From NCBI GenBank assembly GCA_002708825.1, contig PAPF01000038.1, positions 1 through 42,765 of the forward strand: 42,765 nt of DNA. The letters are read 5' to 3'. The notes under the pieces are model-generated. The model ran no database searches. It saw only the letters and a list, made by a program, of their open reading frames with translations, and was not told the origin of the DNA. Position 1 is the first letter of the stretch. Each line of letters opens with the position of its first letter. The translations under genes were made by a program, and so were the position numbers. Below are positions 1 to 8,445 of the stretch, piece after piece. This stretch comes from Phyllobacteriaceae bacterium. Its GTDB lineage: Bacteria; Pseudomonadota; Alphaproteobacteria; Rhizobiales; Rhizobiaceae.

Positions 1-21
1 ATACTGATGTGACGGAAATGA

Positions 22-36
22 AAGTTATGATAACTT
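22..36. promoter_or_regulatory. Perfect palindrome upstream of the DUF1612 gene
   Basis: AAGTTAT and ATAACTT flank a single central G, a perfect 15-base palindrome ending 21 bases before the GTG start at 58. The position fits an operator for the DNA-binding protein encoded next door (autoregulation), but that is inference. The upstream context is cut by the window edge. Confidence 0.4.
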
Positions 37-57
37 CCGTATCGCATCGAAAGTAGC

Positions 58-1173
58 GTGTCTTCAATGACTTATGAATTCGGCGAATTGAACCACGAGA
101 CCCTTCTGGGGCCGATTGCGGCCGCGGAGGATGCGCTTGCTCGGCTTGATGAGCGGGTCGCCCGATCAGAGGTCGGGTCGGGCTTTGCCGCGCGGGCTGA
201 TTTCTTCGAGTCCGTCTCCAGTATGTGGATCGGCGGGGAGCTCGTCCATCTCGAGGACCTGGTTCTCCACGACGCACAGATGGACATACGCGCGCCCAGC
301 CATGAGCTCGTCATTGCGCACCGCATTGTGCGTGCGCGGCGCCGAGTCTCGAGGAACGATCCTGGATGGGCTGTTTCACGCTCGGGCATCATGGCGCTAA
401 CCGGCGTAGCTGAAGAATCACCGCTCGAGAGCGACCCGCCCGACAGGGGAGGGGAGGGGGTCGAACTCGACTTGGTTGGTGACGCAGCCCTGTCTCCTGA
501 GCTGGCCGAAATCGATGAGGTCCTCGCTCGCACCCAGTGGCTGGTCGATGGCAATGCGGCGGCCCAACAAAGGACACGAGAACCCGAGATCAGTGTCGGC
601 GAGCTGCTCATTCGCGATCCGGATTGGGATGAAGGCGAGCGGATCGGCGAGTGGCTCGAGCTGGCTAAGAAGGTCGAACGGTTCCCGGCCACTTTGGCGG
701 CGGCGGTTCTCTGGGATGCGTGGGAGCATCTCGAACCCCTGCAGCGTCAGCACTGGCTCGGGCAGGTGCTCATCTCGGATTTCCTGAGATCGCGTGGAAA
801 GGTTCGATCACACTTGCTGACGTTTGCTGTCGGGCTACGTGAAATCCCGCGCGAGCGACGTCGTGCCCGAGAGCGGACTGTGCGACTGGTTGCCTATCTG
901 GATGCGATGAGTGCCGCCGCCGCTGCTGGGGTGAAGGACATTGATCGATTGATACTTGCCAAGCGACAGCTCCAACGTCGCGCTGTCGGCAAGCGCACAA
1001 CAAGTAGCCTTCCGGTCGCCATCGATCTTCTATTGTCGCGACCCATCGTATCGGCACACATGGTCGCAAAGGCGGCGAGGATCACGCCGCGCGGAGCCTT
1101 GAACCTGGTCAGCGAGCTTGGCGTGCGCGAGATCACGGGGAGGGGACGCTACCGTGCGTGGGGGATTCTGTGA
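58..1173 (+). CDS. DUF1612 / helix-turn-helix protein of the RHE_PE00001 family
   Basis: A 371-residue soluble protein matching the rhizobial family with an internal DUF1612 region and a C-terminal helix-turn-helix. The last 60 residues read as a winged HTH (VAKAARITPRGALNLV, then a basic GRGRYRAWGIL tail). The central part is rich in Glu, Arg and Ala. The function is unknown; the family is common on rhizobial plasmids and integrative elements, where it is presumed to bind DNA. Start: GTG at 58; an in-frame ATG at 67 is the alternative. A perfect palindrome (22-36) lies just upstream and may be its own operator. It converges with the EamA gene, with only 26 bases between the two stops. Family assignment is fairly secure; role is inference. 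Confidence 0.7.
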   Translation: MSSMTYEFGELNHETLLGPIAAAEDALARLDERVARSEVGSGFAARADFFESVSSMWIGGELVHLEDLVLHDAQMDIRAPSHELVIAHRIVRARRRVSRNDPGWAVSRSGIMALTGVAEESPLESDPPDRGGEGVELDLVGDAALSPELAEIDEVLARTQWLVDGNAAAQQRTREPEISVGELLIRDPDWDEGERIGEWLELAKKVERFPATLAAAVLWDAWEHLEPLQRQHWLGQVLISDFLRSRGKVRSHLLTFAVGLREIPRERRRARERTVRLVAYLDAMSAAAAAGVKDIDRLILAKRQLQRRAVGKRTTSSLPVAIDLLLSRPIVSAHMVAKAARITPRGALNLVSELGVREITGRGRYRAWGIL

Positions 1174-1199
1174 CTGCTTTGCGCCCCCAAACGAGACGA

Positions 1200-2156
1200 T
1201 TAGATCTCGATTTTTTGTTCTCGGAAGCGGTCGTTATTGTCGGTTCTTTCTAGATCTTCGCAGGGGGGGACCACGGATTTATCGCGTCGAGGCCAAATCG
1301 CGAAGACGAGGAGATTGCCGATCAGGATCAACACAAGCCCAGCGCCCGCCAGCGGCGTCACGCGGTAATCTTCGGCAAAGACCGAGATCGTCAGGGCTAC
1401 CACGGGGAAGAGGACGGTCATATAGGCGGCCCGCTCGGGGCCGAGGCGATGGACGACCATGAGATAGGCCGTGAAGCCGATCACCGAGCCAGGGATCGCG
1501 AGATAGACGAGCGATCCGACATAGACCGGCGAGGGATCGAACCCGAAAGGAACGCCTTGCACGAGGGCGACCAGGGACACGATCGCGGCACCGTAGAGCA
1601 TTGCCCAGGCGTTCACCGAAGCGACCTCCAACCCGTTGCCCTGGTTGCGGGCCGAAACGAGATTGCCCGCCGAAAAGAGCCATGTCCCAAGAAGCGCTAG
1701 AGCGAGGCCATAGGCTGTATCCGCGCTGAACTTGGCCCCTGTCACCGTTTCCGAGAACAGGCAGGCAATGCCCGCGACGCCGAGCATCGCGCCGCCGAGG
1801 ACGCGACCTTCTGGGCGGCGGCGATAAAGAAGGAACACGTTGGCCATGTTGAAGATCGTAGCCGCCGAAAATACTACTGAAACAAGTCCGCTCGGCATGA
1901 ATCTCGTCGCTGTGTAGAAGCACAGGAAATTACATGAGAAAAGAAGCGCGCCCTGAAGAAGGACGAAAGGCTGCTGGCGCACAGGGATCAGCTGGAGACG
2001 GCGCGTGACAGCGAGCACCACGAACAGCACCGATCCAGCCAGCGCGAAGCGATAGGCGATCGAGGCCTCGACCGGAACGGGTCCGAGCTGGTTTGCGATC
2101 GCGATCCAGGTGGTCCCCCAGATGAGGACGGTCAGGGCATAGAGAAAGGCGGTCAC
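1200..2156 (-). CDS. EamA-family drug/metabolite transporter
   Basis: An inner-membrane protein of 318 residues with about ten hydrophobic segments arranged as two EamA repeats, typical in length for the DMT superfamily. The N-terminus reads VTAFLYALTVLIWGTTWIAI, which is the usual first DMT helix, so I start it at the GTG at 2156. An extension of 29 arginine-rich residues upstream to 2243 is open but does not look like a DMT N-terminus. Such proteins usually export amino acids or other small metabolites; the substrate cannot be read from sequence. It is divergent from an AraC-type regulator (start 2326), which suggests that regulator controls it. Confidence 0.8.
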   Translation of the reverse strand: MTAFLYALTVLIWGTTWIAIANQLGPVPVEASIAYRFALAGSVLFVVLAVTRRLQLIPVRQQPFVLLQGALLFSCNFLCFYTATRFMPSGLVSVVFSAATIFNMANVFLLYRRRPEGRVLGGAMLGVAGIACLFSETVTGAKFSADTAYGLALALLGTWLFSAGNLVSARNQGNGLEVASVNAWAMLYGAAIVSLVALVQGVPFGFDPSPVYVGSLVYLAIPGSVIGFTAYLMVVHRLGPERAAYMTVLFPVVALTISVFAEDYRVTPLAGAGLVLILIGNLLVFAIWPRRDKSVVPPCEDLERTDNNDRFREQKIEI

Positions 2157-2325
2157 GGTCCGATCCTGCAGGTGTCGTCTTGGAGCTCTAAGAGACACCG
2201 AGAGGCCGATCCGCGCTTCCACGATCCGGCGGCGCCGTTGCACGATCTTGGGCTTTTCTTGGCGTGGTGTTGCGTCTGCTTCCAGAGCCCGTCATTAATG
2301 AGCGTCCTCACCCAGATGGTCACCA

Positions 2326-3195
2326 ATGAAACAACCCTCACCCAGTGTCGCCGACGCCCTTGCCCGCACCGGGGCGCGGCTTGAGCGAGCGGGCACGGTC
2401 GGGCGCGGCATCTCGCTCGCCGAATGGAGTAATCGCGGCAGCGAGACACATTATGACCGCCCTGGACATCACACGCTCAGCGTCTATCTGACGGGCGGGG
2501 AACGTGTAGTGAGGGAGGACCTCCGTCTGTCCGGCGGCGCGCCGGACAAGCTCTGTCTCCTGCCTGCGGGGCACGAGAGCCGCTGGCACGTCGGCGGCCC
2601 GGTGCGCATGTTCCATCTCTACCTCGAACACGAGGCGCTGGCCTACCGTGCGCTCACGGCCTTCGATGTCGACCCTCGCCGGATCGACCTTCGCGATACG
2701 ACCTTCAGCGACGATCCGGCGATGGCGGCAATAGTGCGTGGCGCGGTACTGCCGCTCGACTGGACGGAGCCAGGCGAGCACTCGGCGCTCGACGCTGCCT
2801 GCCACGTCCTGGTCCATCGCTTGTTGCGCCAATACGTGGACCGGGACGGGGCGGTCGGTGGCGGCCTGTCTCCCGCGACACGGGCACGGATCGGCGATCT
2901 GATCGAAGCGCATCTCGGCGAAACATTGACTCTCGATCGAATGGCCGAGGAAGCGCGGCTCAGCACGTTCCACTTCGCCAAGATGTTCCGGGTCAGCTTC
3001 GGGCTGCCACCTCATCGCTACATCGGCGCCCGCCGGATCGAGCGTGCGAAACTTCTCCTGCGCTTGAAAGAGTTGGCGCTCGCGAACATTGCCCTTTCCT
3101 GTGGCTTCTCCTCGCAAAGCCACTTCACGCGCGCCTTTAAGTCGGCGACAAGCATGACGCCGGGTGAATGGCGACGAGGTCAACGATTGCAATAA
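2326..3195 (+). CDS. AraC-family transcriptional regulator
   Basis: 289 residues. The last 100 form the AraC double helix-turn-helix: a first HTH around LTLDRMAEEARLSTFHFAKM and a second ending CGFSSQSHFTRAFK then TPGEWRR, the family signature. The N-terminal part (about 1-170) is a divergent effector-binding/cupin-like region with LSVYLTGG and CLLPAGHESRWHVGG segments resembling AraC-ligand domains. The effector is unknown. Start ATG 2326. The divergent arrangement with the EamA exporter across about 170 bases suggests it controls that gene. Confidence 0.88.
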   Translation: MKQPSPSVADALARTGARLERAGTVGRGISLAEWSNRGSETHYDRPGHHTLSVYLTGGERVVREDLRLSGGAPDKLCLLPAGHESRWHVGGPVRMFHLYLEHEALAYRALTAFDVDPRRIDLRDTTFSDDPAMAAIVRGAVLPLDWTEPGEHSALDAACHVLVHRLLRQYVDRDGAVGGGLSPATRARIGDLIEAHLGETLTLDRMAEEARLSTFHFAKMFRVSFGLPPHRYIGARRIERAKLLLRLKELALANIALSCGFSSQSHFTRAFKSATSMTPGEWRRGQRLQ

Positions 3196-3631
3196 CTGTC
3201 AGTCTCGTCCGGTTACACCTCACCCCTGCCATTCGAACGCTCGCTTCTGAGACACTTTCATAGTAGTTTGTTTCATCAAATTGCGGCCGCTTCCGCGCTT
3301 CTCGATCCTCCGCATCAGTGTCTGAGTAGGGTCGCCTTCCGTCATCGGCATCTCAATGCCGATCGGCTGCTTTGCTATGCGCAGGAGCTGAAAGCCGACC
3401 GTCCGCTTGCGGCCCCATTTCGGTCGATCATCCAACATGCAGCGAGAGGCCGCTTGCCGCTTCCGGCCTCTATTCAGCCATGTGTCTGTTCCGAAGCCAA
3501 CGATAAACTTCCGTTACGGCGCGGACTGAGGCTGCCGCACCCTTAGCTGCATTGTCCATTACCTGAGCGATGAAGGTAAAACGCAATTATGCAATTCTCG
3601 GCGAATTGGTGAGGGCTTGGCGGCCGAGACG
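3196..3631. other. Gene-free stretch between the AraC gene and the AbiE module
   Basis: About 430 bases without a convincing gene. A minus-strand open frame at 3220-3438 (72 codons) and a plus frame at 3268-3546 have no family resemblance that I recognise, no good ribosome site and odd composition. A hairpin with arms AGAGGCCG (3445-3452) and CGGCCTCT (3464-3471) is present but has no T-run. The stretch may be debris of an older insertion; nothing proves it. Confidence 0.4.
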
Positions 3632-3700
3632 AGTCCGAAAAATGTGACATTCTTCGGACTCTCTTGTTGATGTCCGAAAAATGTAGCATATTTCGGACAT
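3632..3700. promoter_or_regulatory. Twin palindromic operators and promoter of the AbiE module
   Basis: Two related palindromes: 3632-3660 (AGTCCGAA... to ...TTCGGACT, centre 3646) and 3670-3700 (ATGTCCGAAA... to ...TTTCGGACAT, centre 3685), 39 bases centre to centre. Both share the core TCCGAAAAATGT. A promoter fits over the second: TTGTTG at 3664-3669, 17 bases, CATATT at 3687-3692. The second palindrome covers the spacer, the -10 and the AT of the ATG at 3699. AbiEi antitoxins are known to repress their own promoter by binding inverted repeats, so this is very likely the autoregulatory site. Confidence 0.75.
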
Positions 3701-4367
3701 GACGGATCCAAATCAAAATACAGATATGCGTTCCAAACTGCTTGCTCGGGTTGCGTCTCAGCCCGACGAGGTCTGGACGCCTGCCGATTTCGCCGATCTC
3801 GGCGGGCGTGCCGCCATAGACAAAACCCTGCAGCGGCTCGCCGCCGCCGGCGAGCTCCGCCGCATTGATCGCGGTCTCTATGATCGTCCGCGCAAAATTT
3901 CCCTGACGGGACAGCCCACCGTTCCGGACTATCGGGCTGTGATCAGAGCTGTCACCCGTCGCGACCAGGCGCGGGCTGTTGTCGACGGCATGACTGCCGC
4001 AAACGATCTCGGTCTCACCACCGCTGTCCCGGCGCGCATCGAAGTGCTGGTTGATGCACGGCTGAAGCCCATCAAACTCGGCAAGCAGGAAATTCATTTC
4101 AAGTTCGCCGCACCGAGCCGGCTCTACTGGGCCGACCGGCCGGCCATGCGCGTCGTCCAGGCCCTGTACTGGATGCAGGACATGCTGTCCCATGACGATG
4201 AGCGAGACCGGGTAGGGGATGTGCTGCGTCGCTTGTTCGCCGATCCGAAACACGGAAAGGCGATCCGTGACGACCTTCGCGCCGGCCTTTCCGCATTGCC
4301 AATCTGGATGCAGGAATTTCTGCGCGATCTGATCACTCCCGTCGATACCAACGAGGTCGAGCAATGA
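3699..4367 (+). CDS. AbiEi-type antitoxin / DUF6088 protein
   Basis: 222 residues. The N-terminal 70 residues form a winged helix (SKLLARVASQPDEVWTPADF followed by a basic GELRRIDRGLYDR wing), and the rest is the C-terminal antitoxin region of AbiEi/DUF6088 type. It should bind the two palindromes just upstream and repress the operon, and neutralise the AbiEii toxin encoded next (a type IV pair, where antitoxin and toxin need not touch). The stop overlaps the toxin start as ATGA (4364-4367). Start is uncertain: ATG 3699 lies inside the operator and has no Shine-Dalgarno, so it could be a leaderless start; ATG 3726 is an in-frame alternative that also lacks one. Confidence 0.82.
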   Translation: MTDPNQNTDMRSKLLARVASQPDEVWTPADFADLGGRAAIDKTLQRLAAAGELRRIDRGLYDRPRKISLTGQPTVPDYRAVIRAVTRRDQARAVVDGMTAANDLGLTTAVPARIEVLVDARLKPIKLGKQEIHFKFAAPSRLYWADRPAMRVVQALYWMQDMLSHDDERDRVGDVLRRLFADPKHGKAIRDDLRAGLSALPIWMQEFLRDLITPVDTNEVEQ

Positions 4368-5407
4368 GCTCGGCCGCATACAAGCAGGTCATGGAATCTC
4401 CTGCGCGGGACCGGCTCGATCTATTCCTGGCCACAGCCAACCGTCTCGGAGCGCCAGTGGGCAATATCGAGAAGGACGTCTGGGTCTGCTGGACCCTGAA
4501 CGCGCTCTATCACGAGCGACCTGCCGGAGCGCCGCGCCTCCTCTTCAAAGGCGGCACATCGCTATCGAAAGCTTACGGTCTCATTCAACGGTTCTCCGAG
4601 GATATCGACATCACCGTTTTCCGCGATGATCTGCACGAACCGGCATCGGTCGAAGAACTTGAGACCCTTTCGAACAAGAAGCGTCGCGCCAGACTGGACG
4701 CAATCCGGGATGCGTGCCGCACCTATGTCACCGGCCCGCTACGAGAGGTTCTTGCCGAGCAACTCGCCGGCATCACCAGCGGTGTAGGGCGGATCGAGAT
4801 CGATGACGCCGATCCCGACGGGCAGACACTTCTGGTCTGGTATCCGGAGGTTGAGCCGCACGACGGCGCATATGTGCGCCCAGCCGTTCGAATCGAATCC
4901 GGCGCAAAGTCAGCGCTTGATCCTAACCGGCCCGTCACGATCCGCCCCTACGTCGCCGACGAGGCGTCGTCATTGGAACTGGCAGTGGCTGACGTAACGA
5001 CTGTCGAGGCAACACGGACCTTCTGGGACAAGGTGGTCATCGCGCATGGCTTGCGTCGCTGGTACGAGCGGCGTGGCGTCCTTCGCCAAGAAGGTCAACG
5101 CGTGTCGCGGCACTATTATGATCTTCATTGCCTCCTCAACTCAGACGTGGGTCTGGCCGCCCTCGGAGATCTTGATCTCGGTGCAGATTGCGTCCGACAT
5201 GCGCGGATGTTCTTCAACCGACCTGACATGGACCTCGCCTCGGCGAGGCCAGGCACATTCGCCATTGAGCCTGTCGAAGGCATGGTGACCGCTCTCAAGG
5301 ACGATTACGCTAATACGACCGCAATGATTTTCGGGACGGCACCTGAATTCGAAGACGTGATTGCATCTGCGACAACGATTCAACGCCATCTGAACGCGGT
5401 TGCCTGA
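4364..5407 (+). CDS. AbiEii-type nucleotidyltransferase toxin
   Basis: 347 residues, the usual size for the AbiEii/AbiGii family. The nucleotidyltransferase signature is intact: FKGGTSLSKAYG (about 61-72), with the G-T-S-L-S-K glycine loop, followed by SEDIDITV (78-85) carrying the two metal-binding aspartates. An upstream EKDVW segment (about 36-40) is also typical. AbiE toxins stop growth on phage attack or plasmid loss; some members modify tRNA acceptor ends. It overlaps the antitoxin by four bases, so translation is coupled. All recognisable catalytic residues are present, so I expect it to be active. The last 267 bases are overlapped on the other strand by a doubtful open frame. Confidence 0.88.
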   Translation: MSSAAYKQVMESPARDRLDLFLATANRLGAPVGNIEKDVWVCWTLNALYHERPAGAPRLLFKGGTSLSKAYGLIQRFSEDIDITVFRDDLHEPASVEELETLSNKKRRARLDAIRDACRTYVTGPLREVLAEQLAGITSGVGRIEIDDADPDGQTLLVWYPEVEPHDGAYVRPAVRIESGAKSALDPNRPVTIRPYVADEASSLELAVADVTTVEATRTFWDKVVIAHGLRRWYERRGVLRQEGQRVSRHYYDLHCLLNSDVGLAALGDLDLGADCVRHARMFFNRPDMDLASARPGTFAIEPVEGMVTALKDDYANTTAMIFGTAPEFEDVIASATTIQRHLNAVA

Positions 5408-5902
5408 TGAAAGAGGAGGAACGAACCGTGCCCTAAAAGTTAGAGTCTCCGAGAACTTCTCGACCCTGGCTGTTCCACCGGCCTTCTCGATCGCCGTCCG
5501 CACGCGACCTACGAAATTCTCCGGCCCGGTCGCGGTTGACAACGACACGGGATGAGTCGGCCTGCTCAGGTCATCAACCTCCACGTAAGCGTGGATTGAT
5601 CCTGACTTTGGAAAATCCTCCCAGCGCAGCCCCCGGACACTAGACACCTGATAGGTGTCGCCCCTGAGCATGGTGATCGTTCCTGCACGATAATCCACGC
5701 GGACTCGGCGCTGCCAAAATGAATCGGGCGTTGTGGTCGGGCGTTCAGCATAGGCGGCCGCAGTTCTTTTAAGCCACGTAAAAGCGATCCAAACCAAAAC
5801 GACGCCGACCAGCCAAACCCACCACAGTTGGCTCCGGAAGACCGAACTGATGTGGTGGATGGTTCGACCAGCGGCGTAGACTGCCGGGATCGTTGATGGC
5901 AA
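5141..5902 (-). pseudogene. Probable remnant of a single-pass membrane protein
   Basis: An open frame of 253 codons (TTG at 5902) with one clear membrane segment near residues 26-44 (WWVWLVGVVLVWIAFTWL), followed by a soluble region reading as genuine protein up to about GGTARVEKFSE. After that (below about 5430) it runs through the antisense of the toxin gene as arginine- and cysteine-rich junk, so the true C-terminus seems lost at the edge of the AbiE module. Upstream, a well-spaced AGGA and ATG (5978) open a different frame, and a third frame there encodes a hydrophilic stretch (DETPEVHEPRLSKRSEERQ) that would join better. I infer one or two frameshifts plus 3' truncation. No family recognised. 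Confidence 0.4.
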
Positions 5903-6069
5903 TACGGTTTGTGATCCGCCTGTCGCTCCTCACTTCTCTTGCTGAGACGTGGTTCGTGAACTTCCGGCGTTTCGTCATTCCGATCCTGTTTTTTATGAGT
6001 TCATGACCTGCCTGACCGTCCGAATTCCCTGGGCCGGTTCAGTATTACAATTTGGTTCTCGGAGTAAAT

Positions 6070-6085
6070 TAGGGTTCTGACCCTA
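6070..6085 (-). terminator. Small hairpin covering the LysR stop codon
   Basis: TAGGGT (6070-6075) and ACCCTA (6080-6085) with a four-base loop. On the minus strand the stem begins with the TAG stop of the LysR gene and is followed by ATTTACT. It is a short stem with only a weak U-rich tail, so termination is a guess. Confidence 0.3.
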
Positions 6086-7012
6086 GGCTGAATCGCCATC
6101 ATGCTCTGATTGAAAAAGGGGTTGCTTTTTCAAGAAGTAGTTCCGGATCCTGTTCATGAGGTCGGTTTGCGGTTGGGAAAACTTGGCATCGTGGTGGTGA
6201 ATGAGGAAAAGCGGCATCGCCATCCTCATCTGAGGCGTTCGCACCCGCCTCAAACCGCTCGCTTCCAGGTCCAGTGGCAAGGCGCTCTGAAAGACAAAAC
6301 CTGCACCTTGATCGGCGTGGATAGCACGTAATATCGGATCCGGATGGCCGAACTCCAATACGCTTCGCGTCCGCACGACGCCGAGAGCACGCAGGGCCTC
6401 ATCGATGAGCTCGCGGACGATCTGACCCTTCACGGGCGTAATGTAAGGCAGATTTTCTAGTTCCATGCGGGTCGCTACGTCTCCGACCAGTGTACTGTTA
6501 CGAGCCACGACAAGATAGAGCGGCTCTTTCCAGAGCAGCTCGATCTCAAGCTGCGACGTGTTCTGGTTGGGGTCCAGAATGGTCACGCCGAAATCGCAAT
6601 CTCCCGACAGAACAGCCTGGGTCGCGAGCATGGGGGAGATTATTGACGTGCTCACATTGACGTCCGGGAAGTCACGGTTGAACTCGATGATGATATCGGG
6701 AAGCGCATAGGTGCCCGCGACCATGGATGCCGCCAGTTTCGTATGGCCTATTACGCCCCTCTTGATGTCGGCCAGGTCGTTGAGCATTTCCGAGCTCCGG
6801 GTCATCACCTCCGTTGCCCAGAAATAGGTCCGTTCACCTGCCGGGGTCAGCACGATGTTTCGTCCGACCTTCTTCACGAGCTGGACGCCGAGGCTTTCTT
6901 CCAGGCCGCGCAGATGGGCGGTGACGGCGGGTTGGGCGATGTTCAGGTGCTCGGCCGCGCGCGTCACGCTGGAATATCGCGCGACCGTGCGGAAGACATC
7001 GAGCTTGTGCAG
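6083..7012 (-). CDS. LysR-family transcriptional regulator with apparent CTG start
   Basis: 309 residues. The winged HTH starts HKLDVFRTVARYSSVTRAAE and continues into LNIAQPAVTAHLRGLEESLG, the LysR signature; the remainder is the two-lobed effector domain (TKLAASMVAGTYALPDII at the first strand). In this frame no ATG, GTG or TTG exists between the upstream stop (7109-7111) and a GTG inside the recognition helix at 6967, which would destroy the HTH. A CTG at 7012 is preceded by AGGAG (7020-7024) at a seven-base gap and yields a full N-terminus, so I choose it. The gene is divergent from the long transporter/dehydrogenase operon and is its likely activator; the effector is unknown. Confidence 0.82.
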   Translation of the reverse strand: MHKLDVFRTVARYSSVTRAAEHLNIAQPAVTAHLRGLEESLGVQLVKKVGRNIVLTPAGERTYFWATEVMTRSSEMLNDLADIKRGVIGHTKLAASMVAGTYALPDIIIEFNRDFPDVNVSTSIISPMLATQAVLSGDCDFGVTILDPNQNTSQLEIELLWKEPLYLVVARNSTLVGDVATRMELENLPYITPVKGQIVRELIDEALRALGVVRTRSVLEFGHPDPILRAIHADQGAGFVFQSALPLDLEASGLRRVRTPQMRMAMPLFLIHHHDAKFSQPQTDLMNRIRNYFLKKQPLFQSEHDGDSA

Positions 7013-7412
7013 CGTGAGGCTCCTGCAGTGCAGGTGGCCCGCGGGCGGCGCGCTCGATGAAGGCCCGGTGTTGTGATCACGTTTGTCGGTTATGATTCCA
7101 GTTCCTTCTCACAAGTATACCGGCCGTCGAGCCTCTATCGGGTAGGGGCGGTCGCAAGCCGCTACAGTTGGTGAAACAGTTGCTCAATACCCGTAAAACC
7201 CGCGAAGACGGCGGTAGGTCAAAGCAGACTATCCGCCAAAATCCATATTGGGAAGGTTATGTATTTCTTGTTTCTTGGTATTGGACAAACGTCGTTCGCT
7301 TCGCCAGCTTGAAGGTTACCCGGCTGTCTGCGGCGGAGTTCGCTTCGAGCCATGCCGGAATGGCTTGGCGAAACCGAAGAATTCGGCACCGGGTTGTTGG
7401 GAGGACCGCACG
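7013..7412. promoter_or_regulatory. Divergent control region between lysR and the ABC operon
   Basis: About 400 bases without a recognised gene, holding outward promoters and presumably LysR sites. I see a direct repeat ACAGTTG at 12-base spacing (near 7164-7182) and AT-rich sequence near 7240-7290, but no convincing T-N11-A pair stands out. The frame of the downstream permease stays open back to 7248, but that extension does not look like a permease N-terminus. Confidence 0.4.
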
Positions 7413-8399
7413 TTGAAGTCTGGCCGGGATGCGATTCTGTCGCTGAACCAGGAGCAAATGGTCATCGCCATATCGGCGGTGTTGTTTGTGCTTTTCTCGA
7501 TCCTTCTCGACGGGTTTTTCCGCATATCAAACCTGCTTTCTCTTTTGCAGAGCGTGTCAATCCTGGGAATTCTGGCGATCGGGATGGCCGTCGTCGTGAT
7601 CGGTCGCGGCATCGACCTGACGATGGTCGCGGTGATGGTATTTTCGACGGGCTGGAGCTTCACGCTTTTCGCCGGAGGCATGCAGGTGGAGGTAGCCCTG
7701 CTTCTGGGCCTGCTGTTGGCGGTGGCCTTCGGCGCGATCAACGGGTTCCTGATCGCCTATGTCGAGATACCTGCCATCTTTGCCACGCTTGCTATGGCGA
7801 CCGTGATTTCCGGTCTCGGGCGCTTTGCCCTCGTGTCGAGCGAGAATATCTTCATCAGCGGCGATGTGGGCTGGTTCGCATCTCTTGGAGCCGGTGCGAT
7901 CGCGGCGGTTCCCATGCCGGTTCTGCTGTTTCTCGTCATCTCCTGCATCGCGTTCGTGGCTCTGCGCCTCACGCGTTACGGCGCCTTCGTCTACGCGATC
8001 GGGGACAACCCGCTGGCTTCACGCAATAGCGGAATGCCCATCCGGCCAATGACGGTCCTGATGTACAGCTTGGCATCCCTTGTCGCTTTCTGCGCGGGCC
8101 TGATCATGGCGATGACCGTGTCGTCGGTGAACACCAAGCTGGCCAGTTCGACGATGGTCTACGACATCATCCTGGTCGTGGTGATCGGAGGGATCGGTCT
8201 TGCCGGAGGCAAGGGCAGTATCCGCAACGTCATTTCGGGCACGGTCCTCATCGGACTGCTGCTGAACGGCCTGACGATCATGAACGTGGACTATTCGGCT
8301 CAAAACATCATCAAGAGCCTGATCCTGCTGCTGGCCATCATCGTGGACTCGTTGCTCAATCCTCGCGACGAGCAGACCGCGCAGCAGGGCGACATCTAG
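7413..8399 (+). CDS. ABC transporter permease, CUT2 (RbsC-like) family
   Basis: 328 residues with about nine to ten hydrophobic segments. The family motif is present: IGMAVVVIGRGIDLTMVAVM, then late GGIGLAGGKGSIRNVISGT, which contacts the ATPase. Start: TTG at 7413, preceded by GGAGG at an eight-base gap; the open frame reaches back to 7248, but those residues are not hydrophobic and lack a ribosome site. It is the first gene of the plus-strand unit and partners the binding protein (8446), the fused permease (9541) and the ATPase (12753). CUT2 systems import monosaccharides, polyols and related compounds; the substrate here is unknown. Confidence 0.88.
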   Translation: MKSGRDAILSLNQEQMVIAISAVLFVLFSILLDGFFRISNLLSLLQSVSILGILAIGMAVVVIGRGIDLTMVAVMVFSTGWSFTLFAGGMQVEVALLLGLLLAVAFGAINGFLIAYVEIPAIFATLAMATVISGLGRFALVSSENIFISGDVGWFASLGAGAIAAVPMPVLLFLVISCIAFVALRLTRYGAFVYAIGDNPLASRNSGMPIRPMTVLMYSLASLVAFCAGLIMAMTVSSVNTKLASSTMVYDIILVVVIGGIGLAGGKGSIRNVISGTVLIGLLLNGLTIMNVDYSAQNIIKSLILLLAIIVDSLLNPRDEQTAQQGDI

Positions 8400-8445
8400 A
8401 ATTCTGGGCTGTCCAGAAGAACGAACCACATCTCTAGGGAGGAGA

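Noticed and set aside
3220-3438. A 72-codon minus-strand frame as a possible transposase or toxin remnant
   Set aside because: No recognisable family residues and no ribosome site; left as unexplained sequence.
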